Assembly (NCBI GenBank): GCA_020635715.1
Contig: JACJZG010000052.1
Span: forward strand, 1 to 24,071
Length of the DNA: 24,071 nt
Source of the DNA: Flavobacteriales bacterium
Lineage (GTDB): Bacteria; Bacteroidota; Bacteroidia; Flavobacteriales_F; PHOS-HE28
Direction of reading: 5' to 3'
A program made the translations under genes and the position numbers. Shown piece after piece: positions 13,235 through 23,100 of this stretch. Positions within the stretch are counted from its first letter, which is position 1. Each line of letters opens with the position of its first letter. The notes below the pieces were generated by a model. It had not been told where the DNA came from, searched no databases, and saw only the letters and a list, made by a program, of their open reading frames with translations.

Positions 13235-15502
13235 ATGGCCAACGACAAGAACAACCCGCACCAGTCGGCAGAACTGGAGGACCTGAACAAGAGCAACGGC
13301 AAGTGCCCGGTGATGCACGGTAGTGCACCGAACCCGGTGGCGGGTCGTGGCACGCGCAACCGTGATTGGTGGCCCAACGCCCTGAACCTCTCCATCCTGC
13401 ACCAACACGCTCCGGCCTCCAACCCGCTCGGCCCGGACTTCGACTACGCCGAAGCGTTCAAGAAGCTCGACTACAAGGCGCTGAAGGCCGACCTGGCGAA
13501 GTTGATGACCGACTCGCAGGAATGGTGGCCGGCGGATTGGGGCCATTACGGTGGCCTCATGATCCGCATGGCCTGGCACGCCGCTGGCACCTACCGCACG
13601 GCCGATGGTCGCGGTGGCGGTGGCACGGGCAACCAGCGTTTCGCGCCGCTCAACAGCTGGCCCGACAACGGCAACCTGGACAAGGCGCGCAGGCTGCTGT
13701 GGCCCATCAAGCAGAAGTACGGCAACAACATCAGCTGGGCCGACCTGATGATCCTCGCAGGCAACGTCGCGCTGGAGAGCATGGGCTTCAAGACCTTCGG
13801 CTTCGGCGGTGGTCGCGCCGACATCTGGCACCCGGAGGAGGATATCTACTGGGGCAGTGAGACGGAATGGCTCGCCACCAGCGATAAGCCCCGCAGCCGG
13901 TACACCGGTAAGCGCGATCTGGAGAACCCGTTGGCCGCCGTGCAGATGGGCCTGATCTATGTGAACCCCGAAGGACCGGACGGCAACCCAGACCCGGTGG
14001 CCAGCGGCCGCGATGTGCGCGAGACCTTCAAGCGCATGGCCATGAACGATGAGGAGACGGTGGCGTTGACCGCAGGTGGTCACACCTTTGGGAAGATGCA
14101 CGGCGCTGGCGATGCGAAACTGGTCGGGCCCGAGCCGGAAGCGGCCGGGATCGAGGAACAGGGCCTCGGTTGGGTGAACAAGTTCAAGAGCGGGAAGGGC
14201 GGTGATGCCACCACCAGCGGACTGGAAGGAGCGTGGAAACCGAACCCGACCAAGTGGGACGACGGCTACTTCCGCGTGCTGTTCGACTATGAGTGGGAAC
14301 TGGTGAAGAGCCCGGCGGGTGCGCAGCAGTGGCGCGCCAAGAACGTGAAGCCCGAGGACATGATCCCCGATGCGCACGATCCGAACGTGAAGCATGCACC
14401 GAGCATGACGACGGCCGATATGTCGCTCCGTTTCGACCCGATCTACGAGCCGATCTCTCGTCGCTTCCGCAATGACCAAGCGGCCTTCGCCGATGCCTTT
14501 GCACGGGCCTGGTTCAAGCTCACGCACCGCGACATGGGGCCCAAGAGCCTCTACCTCGGTCCAGAAGTCCCGCAGGAGGACCTGATCTGGCAGGATCCGA
14601 TCCCCGCTGTGGACCACAAGCTGGTCGATGCGAATGACGTCGCCGCGCTGAAGAGCAAGGTGCTGTCGTCCGGTTTGACGGTAAGCGAGCTCGTGGCCAC
14701 GGCCTGGGCCAGCGCCAGCACCTTCCGTGGCAGCGACAAGCGTGGCGGCGCCAATGGTGCGCGCGTGCGTCTGGCGCCGCAGAAGTTCTGGGCGGTGAAC
14801 GATCCAGCCCAGCTCGGCAAGGTGCTCGATGTGCTCGAGAGGATCCAGCAGGAGTTCAATGCTGCGGCCAAGGATGGGAAGAAGGTCTCTCTGGCCGATC
14901 TCATCGTGCTGGCAGGCAGCGCTGCGGTGGAGAAGGCCGCGAAGGATGCGGGCCACGCGATCAACGTGCCGTTCACGCCGGGCCGTATGGACGCCAGCGC
15001 CGAGCAGACCGATGTGGAGAGCTTCGCGATGATGGAGCCGCAGGCCGATGGCTTCCGCAACTGGCAGAAGAAGACCTACAGCGTGCCGGCGGAGGAGATG
15101 CTCGTGGATCGCGCCCAACTGCTCACATTGAGCGCACCGGAGATGACGGTGCTCGTGGGCGGCCTGCGTGTGTTGGGCGCCAACACCGGCGGCAGCAAAC
15201 ATGGTGTCCTCACCGACCGGGTGGGGCAGCTCACCAACGACTTCTTCGTGAACCTGCTGGACATGCGCAACGCCTGGGCGCCGAAGAGCGGTGAGGAAGG
15301 CATCTACGGCAGCCACGATCGTAAGACCGGCGAGCGCAAGTGGACCGGCACACGTGTCGACCTCATCTTCGGAAGCAACTCGCAGCTGCGCGCCCTCAGC
15401 GAAGTGTACGCGCAGAACGACGCCAAGGAGAAGTTCGTGAAGGACTTCGTGAAAGCCTGGGTGAAGGTGATGGAGCTGGACCGCTTCGATCGGAAGCAGT
15501 AG
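13235..15502 (+). CDS. katG: Catalase-peroxidase KatG
   Basis: A 755-residue bifunctional haem enzyme that removes H2O2 as catalase and peroxidase. The distal triad is in RMAWHAAGTYR (R111, W114, H115). The Met-Tyr-Trp adduct needed for catalase activity is present as W114, Y242 (LIYVNPEGP) and M268 (KRMAMNDEE). The proximal haem ligand is H283 in GGHTFGKMHG. The C-terminal half is the usual degenerate duplicated domain, and the length is normal. The N-terminus has no signal peptide, so it is cytosolic. The gene faces oxyR across 168 bp and is followed by a strong hairpin terminator, so it is monocistronic. Induction by peroxide through OxyR is expected from family knowledge, not shown here. 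Confidence 0.98.
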   Translation: MANDKNNPHQSAELEDLNKSNGKCPVMHGSAPNPVAGRGTRNRDWWPNALNLSILHQHAPASNPLGPDFDYAEAFKKLDYKALKADLAKLMTDSQEWWPADWGHYGGLMIRMAWHAAGTYRTADGRGGGGTGNQRFAPLNSWPDNGNLDKARRLLWPIKQKYGNNISWADLMILAGNVALESMGFKTFGFGGGRADIWHPEEDIYWGSETEWLATSDKPRSRYTGKRDLENPLAAVQMGLIYVNPEGPDGNPDPVASGRDVRETFKRMAMNDEETVALTAGGHTFGKMHGAGDAKLVGPEPEAAGIEEQGLGWVNKFKSGKGGDATTSGLEGAWKPNPTKWDDGYFRVLFDYEWELVKSPAGAQQWRAKNVKPEDMIPDAHDPNVKHAPSMTTADMSLRFDPIYEPISRRFRNDQAAFADAFARAWFKLTHRDMGPKSLYLGPEVPQEDLIWQDPIPAVDHKLVDANDVAALKSKVLSSGLTVSELVATAWASASTFRGSDKRGGANGARVRLAPQKFWAVNDPAQLGKVLDVLERIQQEFNAAAKDGKKVSLADLIVLAGSAAVEKAAKDAGHAINVPFTPGRMDASAEQTDVESFAMMEPQADGFRNWQKKTYSVPAEEMLVDRAQLLTLSAPEMTVLVGGLRVLGANTGGSKHGVLTDRVGQLTNDFFVNLLDMRNAWAPKSGEEGIYGSHDRKTGERKWTGTRVDLIFGSNSQLRALSEVYAQNDAKEKFVKDFVKAWVKVMELDRFDRKQ

Positions 15503-15520
15503 GATCCAAGGTTGGACATG

Positions 15521-15551
15521 GAAGAAGGCGGTCCATCGGGCCGCCTTCTTC
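15521..15551 (+). terminator. Intrinsic terminator of katG
   Basis: A perfect 11-bp stem, GAAGAAGGCGG (15521-15531) and CCGCCTTCTTC (15541-15551), with a 9-nt loop, 18 nt after the katG stop. There is no long T-tract. It ends just before the TTG of the next promoter. Confidence 0.8.
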
Positions 15552-15552
15552 G

Positions 15553-15580
15553 TTGGTGAACGCCCGTGGTGCTACCTTGA
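15553..15580 (+). promoter_or_regulatory. Predicted promoter of the arylsulfotransferase-like gene
   Basis: TTG (15553-15555), 17-nt spacer, TACCTTGA (15573-15580), fitting the Bacteroidota promoter with two mismatches in the -7 element. It lies 8 nt before the ATG, directly after the katG terminator. Confidence 0.45.
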
Positions 15581-15588
15581 CGGGCACG

Positions 15589-17163
15589 ATGTGCAGCTCA
15601 CGAACCATCACGCCGCTGGGGCATCTCCTGCTGACGGTGGCGCTCGCCGGATCAGGAAGGCTCATGGCCCAGGTACCACCGTACACCGCAACGGACTTTC
15701 CTCCAGCGGAGGGCTACTACTTCCTCACCACGCTGAACTTCCAAGGGAACAACCAGCAGAGCCAGATGCTCATCCTGGACGGTGCCGCTCAGGTCGCCTT
15801 CAGGCGCACGGTGGCCAGTGCGTCCAGCTTCCGCGCATGGCCGGATGGTCGCATGAGCTACGCCACAGTTGGTCAACACCTGCTTCTGGACGGCAGCTTC
15901 GCCGTCATCGACACCGTCACCTGTGTGAACGATGTCCCGACGGACCTGCACGACATCCGGCTGCTGCCCAATGGGCACTTCTTGTTGTTGGGCATCGAGA
16001 GCCGTACGATGGACCTCAGCGGCTACGCGCTGTTCCCACCGGGGAATGCACCGGGTAGCGCGACCGCGGTGGTCCGCAGCGGTGTGATCCAGGAGCTCGA
16101 TGCCAACGAGCAGTTGGTCTGGGAGTGGCACTTGGCGGACCACATCGACTTCCTGGAGGTGGATCCTTCACGGCTCACCAACCCGAACAATGTGGATTGG
16201 AGCCATAGCAATGCGCTGGAGTTGGACACCGACGGGAACATCCTGCTCTCGAACCGCCACTTCAACTCCATCATCAAGGTGAACAGGAACAACGGGGAGA
16301 TCATGTGGAGCCTCGGTGGAGCGAGCAACGACTTCGACTTCGGTGGTGATCCGGGCTTCTGGGGACAGCATGACATCCGACGGCTGCCCAACGGCCACAT
16401 CACGCTCTTCGATAACGGCCTCGCGGATACGCATCCTTGTCGCGCAGTGGAATACGCTTTGGATGAGACGGCCATGACGGCGACGGCCGTTTGGTCAAGC
16501 GGTTATGGCGGTGCTGCCTGGAGCCGTGCCATGGGCAGTGTGCAACGGTTGGCCAATGGCAACACCCTTGTTGGCTGGGGTGCGCTCACGCCGGACAACG
16601 CGGCCTTCTCCATCCTTCTTCCCGATGGCACCCGCCTGGGCGACTTGCGCTTCGAGGACACGTTGGTCACCTATCGAGCGTACTATTTCGAGGACCTTCC
16701 CTTCGAAGTGCCGCGCCCTGCGATCAGTTGCGCAATGCTCGATGGAACCTACCAGCTCACCGCAGAGGCTGGATGGCCGTCCTACCTATGGAGTACGGGC
16801 GCAACAGGCCCGAGCATCACCGTGGGCGCCTTGGATACGGTGTATGTGGAAGTGCCGGCCGGTCCCATGCTCGGGTGGTTCCGGTCGGAGCCATACATCG
16901 TGGCCAGCGATTGCCTGACGAACGGTGTGGTGGCGGAGGAAGCGGTCGAGTTCACGATCATGCCCAATCCGGTGCACGACCGCTTGAACCTCCTGCGAAC
17001 GAATACAGGACTTTCCGATCTCGTGGTCGTGGACGCGTTGGGCCAGGTCGTGCTTCAGCAGCGCGTGACCGGGTCGCGGGCATCCATCGACCTGACCGGA
17101 TACCGTGCCGGGATCTATTTCGTGAAGGTGGATGGGCGCGTGGAGCGCTTCGTGCTCGAGTGA
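15589..17163 (+). CDS. Arylsulfotransferase-like T9SS type A secreted protein
   Basis: A 524-residue protein from the ATG at 15589, with signal peptide (ITPLGHLLLTVALAGSGRLM, cleavage near AQ). The middle resembles the arylsulfotransferase (ASST/PF14269-type) propeller: WEWHLADHIDFLEVD, VDWSHSNALELDTDGNILLS, FNSIIKVNRNNGEIMWSLGG, FWGQHDIRRLPNGHITLFDN and MGSVQRLANGNTLVGWG. True ASSTs transfer sulfate between phenols using a catalytic His; HSNAL and QHDIRRL contain His residues in the expected repeat contexts, but activity is unproven. A short Ig-like segment (YLWSTGATGPSITVGALDTV) precedes the C-terminal type A T9SS domain (MPNPVHDRLNLLR to VERFVLE). The frame open upstream to 15340 lies within katG and is discarded. 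Confidence 0.83.
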   Translation: MCSSRTITPLGHLLLTVALAGSGRLMAQVPPYTATDFPPAEGYYFLTTLNFQGNNQQSQMLILDGAAQVAFRRTVASASSFRAWPDGRMSYATVGQHLLLDGSFAVIDTVTCVNDVPTDLHDIRLLPNGHFLLLGIESRTMDLSGYALFPPGNAPGSATAVVRSGVIQELDANEQLVWEWHLADHIDFLEVDPSRLTNPNNVDWSHSNALELDTDGNILLSNRHFNSIIKVNRNNGEIMWSLGGASNDFDFGGDPGFWGQHDIRRLPNGHITLFDNGLADTHPCRAVEYALDETAMTATAVWSSGYGGAAWSRAMGSVQRLANGNTLVGWGALTPDNAAFSILLPDGTRLGDLRFEDTLVTYRAYYFEDLPFEVPRPAISCAMLDGTYQLTAEAGWPSYLWSTGATGPSITVGALDTVYVEVPAGPMLGWFRSEPYIVASDCLTNGVVAEEAVEFTIMPNPVHDRLNLLRTNTGLSDLVVVDALGQVVLQQRVTGSRASIDLTGYRAGIYFVKVDGRVERFVLE

Positions 17164-17184
17164 TCTACAGGCGTGAGCCGGGGA

Positions 17185-18081
17185 TCACAGCCGGTGGTCC
17201 AGCCAGTGGATGACGTTCAGCAGGAACTGCGCGTTCTGCTCCGCACCGCGTTGGTTCATGCCCATGGGCATACGTTGCGGTCCGCCGAATTGTGCACTGA
17301 ACATCGCTGCTTCACCAAAGCAGACCAAACGACCCTTCCCATGCTCCAGCATGGCGCCGTTGCTGAAGTAGCGCCCTTCGATCCAGGCCGTGGTATCCGA
17401 GAACTGTCCGGCCTGTTGCGGAAGAAGGATCGTGTAGTCCTCGTCCAGTCGCGTGATGACCGTGGCCTTCGGCGGAGGCAGGAAGGCACTGCCCGTGAAC
17501 AGCATGATCTCCTCGATGCGCTCCTCCGGGGAGGAACCCGCGGTGATCGGGTTGGCGGAAAGGTTGCCCCGCGTCAAGGAGAAGAGCTCCGGTGCGTTGT
17601 CGTCGCGCAAGGCATAGCCGTTCACCCAATTGAACCCGAACGCTCGTCCGAGGCGCGCGGCGGCGCCTCCGAAGGGCATGTGGTCGGCGATGAGGAAGAG
17701 GCTTCCTCCGCTCTCCACCCAGGCAAGCACGACATTCACCTCCTCCATGGTGAAGGCAGGTGCGGTGGGTAGCTGCCAGGGGCCATCGTCACCAAGGGCG
17801 TTCGCGATCACCAGCACACGCGCCTGTGCCAGGTGCTCCGCCGTGAAACGCTCGGATCCGTTGATCACCCGATAGCCATCCGCCTCCAATACGTTGGCGA
17901 AGGCGCGGTACCGATCATCCTTCCGGTGGAAGTTGTGGTGCGCGCCGTCGAGCATCACCACAGGCCCCTGTTGCGACCCGTAGGCCGGGACCTTCGTACG
18001 GTAGGTGAACAGACTGTCCGGCACCTGTTGTGCCGCCGCCAGCGAGCACAGCAGGAGGGTGGGGAGGAGAAGTGTTCGCAT
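17185..18081 (-). CDS. Secreted GATase-like (DUF4350-type) protein
   Basis: A 298-residue protein with signal peptide MRTLLLPTLLLCSLAAA. The core VVMLDGAHHNFHRKDDRYRA, then LEADGYRV, then ARVLVIANALGDDGPW, EEVNVVLAWVESGGSLFLIA and DHMPFGGAAARLGRAFGF is the alpha/beta layout of class I glutamine-amidotransferase-like or DUF4350 domains, which often lack the catalytic Cys; I see no Cys nucleophile in the expected elbow. Later GKGRLVCFGEAAMFSAQ and the C-terminal NAQFLLNVIHWLDHRL complete the fold. It probably acts in the periplasm or outside, as a binding or scaffold domain. It converges with the arylsulfotransferase-like gene. The family call is from fold-level resemblance; function is unknown. 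Confidence 0.72.
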   Translation of the reverse strand: MRTLLLPTLLLCSLAAAQQVPDSLFTYRTKVPAYGSQQGPVVMLDGAHHNFHRKDDRYRAFANVLEADGYRVINGSERFTAEHLAQARVLVIANALGDDGPWQLPTAPAFTMEEVNVVLAWVESGGSLFLIADHMPFGGAAARLGRAFGFNWVNGYALRDDNAPELFSLTRGNLSANPITAGSSPEERIEEIMLFTGSAFLPPPKATVITRLDEDYTILLPQQAGQFSDTTAWIEGRYFSNGAMLEHGKGRLVCFGEAAMFSAQFGGPQRMPMGMNQRGAEQNAQFLLNVIHWLDHRL

Positions 18082-18151
18082 CCTGCAAGTTCGTTCGCAA
18101 CATGGTGATGCGATGCCTTGCGGTGACGGAGCGTGCGGGAGGGGCCGTTAC

Positions 18152-18319
18152 CTAGAGGCTGTCTCAAAAATGCTTTTGGAAGTGAGCGAGAGGTACTTTG
18201 CGATCAGGCGAGGCGTGGAAACCGAGCATAGCCGGGAGCTCTGTGAGGCTTTCCACAACGAAGCATGGTCGCTAAGGACCCTCGCGGAGCCCGAAGGGTG
18301 TTTTTGAGATAGCCTCTAG
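18152..18319. mobile_element. MITE-like 168-bp element with 19-bp terminal inverted repeats
   Basis: The ends CTAGAGGCTGTCTCAAAAA (18152-18170) and TTTTTGAGATAGCCTCTAG (18301-18319) pair with a single G:T difference, and pairing continues inward with wobble for several bases. The interior has a second inverted repeat (GTGGAAA / TTTCCAC around 18216 and 18250) and no coding capacity. Outermost CTAG on both sides may be a 4-bp target duplication, leaving AGGCTGTCTCAAAAA-type ends. GGCTGTCTC-like ends occur in bacterial IS families, but I cannot name the parent. The right end contains the TAG stop of the next gene, so it may also terminate transcription from that gene. Confidence 0.65.
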
Positions 18320-19806
18320 CGCACCAATGTCACGAACCCTTTCTTACTGACCTCCTTCGTGGGTTCGCAGGGATCGCGCATGCGCATGGTGTACACGAAC
18401 ACGCCAACCGGCAGGTCGGATCCGTTCCAGCGTTCGCCCGTATCCGTGCTGCTCCAGTGCGAAACACCCCAGCGATCGAAGATCTCCAGCGCATAACCCG
18501 TTTCAGGGATGTCGATGGGACCCGGCCAGCTGTCGTTGATGCCATCACCGTCGGGTGTGAAGGCCGTGGGCAGGAAGAGCGTGGGTTCCGTGCGCACTTC
18601 AATGGAGGTCCATGTGGTGTCGTCGCAGCGGTTCGGCTGGGTGGAGTAGAAGGTGTAGTCGTACTCCTGGTAGCGCCGCATGTCGTAGCGCAGCGTGCCT
18701 CTGCAGATGTCGAGGATCAGGCTGTCGCCCACGAAGAAGGCGCAGGAGTCGGACGGGCTATTGAACCGCAGGTCAACGAAGGGGGTGCAGGGCACCTGCT
18801 CCACGGTGAAGTCGGCCGGCAGTCGCGGACGGATGTATACACTGTCCAGAACGGGGATATTGCCGCAGCCGAACTCATCGAAGCCCTGCAGGGAGATCGG
18901 CTGCCATTCGGCGTTGTTGAAGATGATCGTTGGTTCCGGTGCGTTGCTGAAACCGTTCGCGTCCCAGCGCCAGACGAGCGAGTCCGCGTTGGACTGGGTC
19001 ACGGCCGCCACACCGGGCACACGCAGGCACAGGGTATCAGGCGCCGCGAAGGCGACCTCCGGTGCCACGAGCATCGTCAGTTCCACCTCGTCGGTCACGG
19101 CACATTCCAGGATGGTGTCGATGGCGGTCACCTGCACCGTCCCTTCCAACCCGGAGATGACCTGTATGCTCGAAGTGATCTCTCCCGTGGACCATACATA
19201 GAGGTCGGGGTTGAAGCCCCATTCCAAGGTGGTGGTCAGCAGCGGCGGTTCCGAAGGACAATACGTGGTCTCTCCATCGATCGTGATCGCCGGGTCGCCG
19301 AGGAAACCGCTCACGAACGAAGGACAGGGCCCTCCGTTGATGACCACGGTGTAGGTGCCGGGTCCGAGGCTGGTGAGGGTGGTGTTGGTCTCGGTCGGGT
19401 CGTCGATCCACTGCCAGGTGTAAGGCCCCGGGTTCACCGTGAAGGCCACGGAACCATCGTTGGCGCCCGGGCAGGAGATGTCCGCCGTGGTCATGGATCC
19501 CAGCGTGGGCGGTATCGGTTCTTCCAGGATGGTCTCGAGCAGGTCACCACAGCCGTCCGTGCCGATGACAAGGACCGAGTAGATGCCTGCGGTCAAGCCG
19601 GAGGCCGTCGCGCTGGTCTCCCCTGCGTCATGGAACCAGACGTAGGTGAAAGGGCCGCCGCTGCCACCGGCCACAGTAAGCGAGCCATCCGCATCACCCG
19701 GGCAGGTGGGCGTGGTGGTGAGCAGGGTGGTTCCGCACGGAGGCGGGTCCTGCCCGAACACGGATCGGACCAAGAGAAGGAGCAGAAGGACGGAAAGGCT
19801 GCGCAT
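18316..19806 (-). CDS. T9SS type B (gliding motility-associated C-terminal) surface protein with SprB-like repeats
   Basis: A 496-residue protein with signal peptide (MRSLSVLLLLLLVRSVFGQ). Two SprB-like repeats start at TPTCPGDADGSLTVAGGSGG (about residues 32-85) and ISCPGANDGSVAF (about 104-150). Ig/PKD-like segments follow. The C-terminal domain FLPTAFTPDGDGINDSWPG (about residue 410 on), then YALEIFDRWGV, WNGSDLPVGVFVYTM and the final GFVTLVR is the type B T9SS sorting domain (gliding_CTERM). Such proteins are secreted and surface-attached, often adhesins; no enzyme motif is seen. The stop codon TAG lies in the CTAG at the edge of the MITE-like element. It is downstream of the larger type B protein on the same strand after 111 bp, so an operon is possible. 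Confidence 0.87.
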   Translation of the reverse strand: MRSLSVLLLLLLVRSVFGQDPPPCGTTLLTTTPTCPGDADGSLTVAGGSGGPFTYVWFHDAGETSATASGLTAGIYSVLVIGTDGCGDLLETILEEPIPPTLGSMTTADISCPGANDGSVAFTVNPGPYTWQWIDDPTETNTTLTSLGPGTYTVVINGGPCPSFVSGFLGDPAITIDGETTYCPSEPPLLTTTLEWGFNPDLYVWSTGEITSSIQVISGLEGTVQVTAIDTILECAVTDEVELTMLVAPEVAFAAPDTLCLRVPGVAAVTQSNADSLVWRWDANGFSNAPEPTIIFNNAEWQPISLQGFDEFGCGNIPVLDSVYIRPRLPADFTVEQVPCTPFVDLRFNSPSDSCAFFVGDSLILDICRGTLRYDMRRYQEYDYTFYSTQPNRCDDTTWTSIEVRTEPTLFLPTAFTPDGDGINDSWPGPIDIPETGYALEIFDRWGVSHWSSTDTGERWNGSDLPVGVFVYTMRMRDPCEPTKEVSKKGFVTLVR

Positions 19807-19917
19807 GGGCCCGCGAATTTCGGGGATCCGCGCGGAATGAGCGCAGCCAGCTTATCGAACGGTTGGCCGTGACCGGTCCGAGTACCCAAGGTCCGGGGCT
19901 CCGATGGGGTCACCCAC

Positions 19918-20180
19918 CTATTTCAACAAGGTCACATGACCGAGCCGTTCCCGCACCTCGCCTGTGCTTTTCACCTGGTACACGAGCCGATAGGGGTATA
20001 CATCCTGCTTCAACAGCTCCCCTCCACCGTTGTTCAGCGTACCGTTCCATGGCACGCGTGGATCACTGGAGGTGTAGACCACCTCGCCCCAGCGGTCGAA
20101 GACCGTCATGGTGTACCCCGTGACGTCAGGGATGTTGATGCTCATGCTCCAGGTGTCGTTCTCACCATCACCATCCGGTG
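19918..20180 (-). pseudogene. Displaced type B T9SS sorting domain of the upstream gene
   Basis: This frame encodes DGDGENDTWSMSINIPDVTG, then YTMTVFDRWGEVVYTSSDPR, VPWNGTLNNGGGELLKQDVY and VRERLGHVTLLK, a complete type B sorting domain missing only its start. The start, YVPNAFT, is the last sense part of the neighbouring long frame. Joining them gives VPNAFT(P)DGDGEND, the canonical sequence. The junction is near 20175-20180 (minus-strand TTCACCGGATGG where TTCACCCCGGATGG is expected), a 2-base loss in a C run. An independent gene starting here is unlikely because the frame upstream of DGDG is out of register with any domain. Confidence 0.85.
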
Positions 20181-23100
20181 AACGCATTGGGCACGTACGC
20201 GAAGAGCACGTCGTCGATGATGACCGTATGGCAGACCGAGTCCGCACAGCTGTGTCCGTCACGCGCCACCAGGCACACTTCATATTCCCCCGGCTCTTTG
20301 TTCGTGAAGGTGAATTGTGTTTCCTCCTCCGTTGACGACGCCAGGTCGGCGATGTTCCAATACCAGCTCACGGCGTTCAACGAGCTGCTGGAGAAGTAGA
20401 TCGTCGGGGCATCCACGTTGGCCGGTATGGGGCCATGGATGAATTCCGCGATGACCTCGGGAGGTTCGGGCAGCTGATAGCCCAGGATGCCGATGCAGCC
20501 AGCTGCGTTGCGTATCCGCAATTCGTAGAAGCCCGCGCAGGTGTCCGGTGAGGTCGAGGTGGGACCGTAAGTATTGCCACCATCGAAGCTGTAGTCCACC
20601 GCTTCCGCGTCGTGGATGGTGATGTTGCCATTGCAGTCACCGAAGCACCAGGGTTCCACATGGGAGACGCTGTCGATCTCGAGCAGCTCGGGCTGCCCGA
20701 TGGTGAAATCGGTGGTCGTCGTGCATCCGTTCTCATCGGTGATGGTCACGAATTGATCCCCGGCGCAAAGGATGTCCGTGGCTGCGGTGTCCGGGATCCC
20801 GGGTGCGCTCCACGTGTAGGAGAATTCCCCGATACCTCCCGTCACGCTCACTGCCGCGGTCCCATCGCAATAATCGAAGCAGATCGCGTCCGTGAGCGTC
20901 ATGGTCCCCTCCAGCGGTCGGGTAAAGGTGATGGTGACGCTGTCCTGCAGGTAGCACAGTACCCCATCGTCCTCGGTCCAGTAGAACATCGCCGGGCCGC
21001 TGTCCGGGGCGGTCACCACGGTCTCTGCGCTGTACGGGTCACTGAAGACGTAACCCGCCGGGCCGGTCCAGATCCCAACGCCGGTGTTGCCTATGAAGGC
21101 GCTGAGCACATAGCTGAGCGTACAGATCGTGGAATCGGGTCCGGCATCAACCACACCGCAACAGGTGGGGTCACTGGCCGGTAGGATCTGGATCTCGAGG
21201 TCGGCCGTTCCGATGCAACCGAGGGGTGTGATCACGGTGTAGGTGTAGATACCCGCGGGATCGACCTGCGGATCGAAGGTGTCCGCCACGGGGTCGCCGT
21301 TCGCGTCCGTCCAACTGCCGCCCGGATCGGGAGAACCACCCAGCAGATCGATGAGCTGGTAGGAGGGTGGTGTGGCGCAGAGCACCACCAGCGAGTCATT
21401 GCCAGGGTTGAGTCCGGGGTCGATGTCCACGAACACGCTGTCCTGCGCGTTACAGACCGGATGACCGGAGATGTGCGCGGAGACCACGTACATCGTGGGG
21501 CTCGTGGTATATACCATCGGGTTGGCGATGTTCGGGTCGGAAAGGCCGTCCACCGGGGTCCAGGACCACACCATGCCACCGGAACCGCCGCAGGATGCCG
21601 AGCCGGAGTACACCGTACCCGTCGCCGGGTTCGGACCATCGGAGAAGACCACGTTCCCCTGATCATCCAGGATGGTGTAAGCCACCTCATCATCGAAGAA
21701 GCCCGAGGTGAATTCCACCTCGACAAGTGTTCCGGCCGTGACCGTGAACGTCTGGGTAGAGAAGCCACCGAAGGGTACCGAGTAGGTGTTCGTCACCCCG
21801 TCCGAAGTGATCGTCAGGCTGGCCCCGTTCCACCCATCGAAGGCGTCGTCGGTCATCTCCAGGGTCCATTCACAATCCTCGCCGACCGCGCCAACCACCG
21901 AGGCCAGCAACTGCACCGAGTCGTTGCAGATCACCACATCATCGCCGGCATCGAGCAGGAAGGGGTCGTTCACCGTCACGGTGATCGTGGTGTCGTAGGT
22001 GCAACCGAAGTTGTCCGTCACCGCGTATTGGAAAGGATACACCCCAGGCGCTGCCGCGGTGAAGCTGATCGTATCGCCGTTGGCAGAGATCGTGTCCCAG
22101 GCCGTGCCTCCCACCCAGGCGCTCGAATCGGCGTCGGGTCCGAAGCTCGGCGTGAAGGTCGTGACGTCGGGGATGATCGTCGGGTCGAAGTTGATGGACC
22201 AGGAGCAGATGAAACCGTTGTCCGCACCCCACAGATCAGTGCTCTGGTAGGTCCAATCCCCGTTCAGCGGACAGCCCAACAGGTTATCGAAGGTCTCCAC
22301 GGGCTCGTAGGTGCCCGGGTTGATGGATTCGTTCGGAGGCGTGCCAGCGACCGTGAAGTTCACCCCGCCAGCAACGTTCTCAACCCAGGTCCCGTTCGTT
22401 GCGGTGGGGCTCCAGCAATACTCCCAACATTCGCCGATCACCGGGTTCTGGTTGCTGTCCGTGTCGTTCGGCGAGCCGATGTACGTACCACCACCACCCT
22501 GCTGATGGAAGATCATCGTCTGTCCGTTCGGGCAGATCACCTGCAGCACGAGGTCGCCCATGAAGGTGTGCTCCATCTCCACACAGATCGAGAGGATGTT
22601 GGAGACGCTCGTGACCTGCTGGCCGAAGTCGAACTGCTCGAAGGTGAGCGTGGAGGTGAAGGGTAGCCCCACGTCATCCGGCAGGAAGATCCCGTCACCG
22701 AAGTTCGCGTCGGGTATGCCCGTCCAAGTGGTCGGTATCGCACCGCCGAAAAGCGATACCGTCTCGCCGAAGCAGGTCTCCACGCTTTCGTCCGTAGGGC
22801 TGAAGGTGGGCGTTGTGCTCACCAGGATCTGCAGGTCCACGAGGTTCAGGTTCCGGCAGTCATTGTCATCGCGCACGTACAACTGGACCACATGTTCACC
22901 ATCCTCATCGAAGACATGGGTCGCGATCGGGCCACTCGTGCTGTCCACCGAGCCATCATCGAAGTCCCACAGGTATTGCACGATGTTGAAGTTGCTCTGG
23001 GCGTAGGAACCGGATCCGTCGAAGGTCACGGCTTCTCCCTGGCAGATCAGCGCAGGAACGGCCTCGGGCATGGTGGCCACCGAGGTGGGATTGAGGCAGG

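Noticed and set aside
13211..15316. 701-residue open frame antisense to katG
   Set aside because: Low-complexity Arg/His/Val/Leu composition typical of shadow frames; the KatG strand is unambiguous.
18457..19872. 471-residue plus-strand frame opposite the T9SS type B protein
   Set aside because: No recognisable domain; the minus strand has a signal peptide, SprB-like repeats and a sorting domain.
19869..19913. GTGACC...GGTCAC inverted repeat between the two type B T9SS genes
   Set aside because: Arms only 6 bp with a 33-nt loop and no T-tract; not convincing as a terminator.
21461..22666. 401-residue plus-strand frame within the giant surface-protein gene
   Set aside because: Arg/Val/His-rich shadow without motifs; the minus frame carries clear domains.
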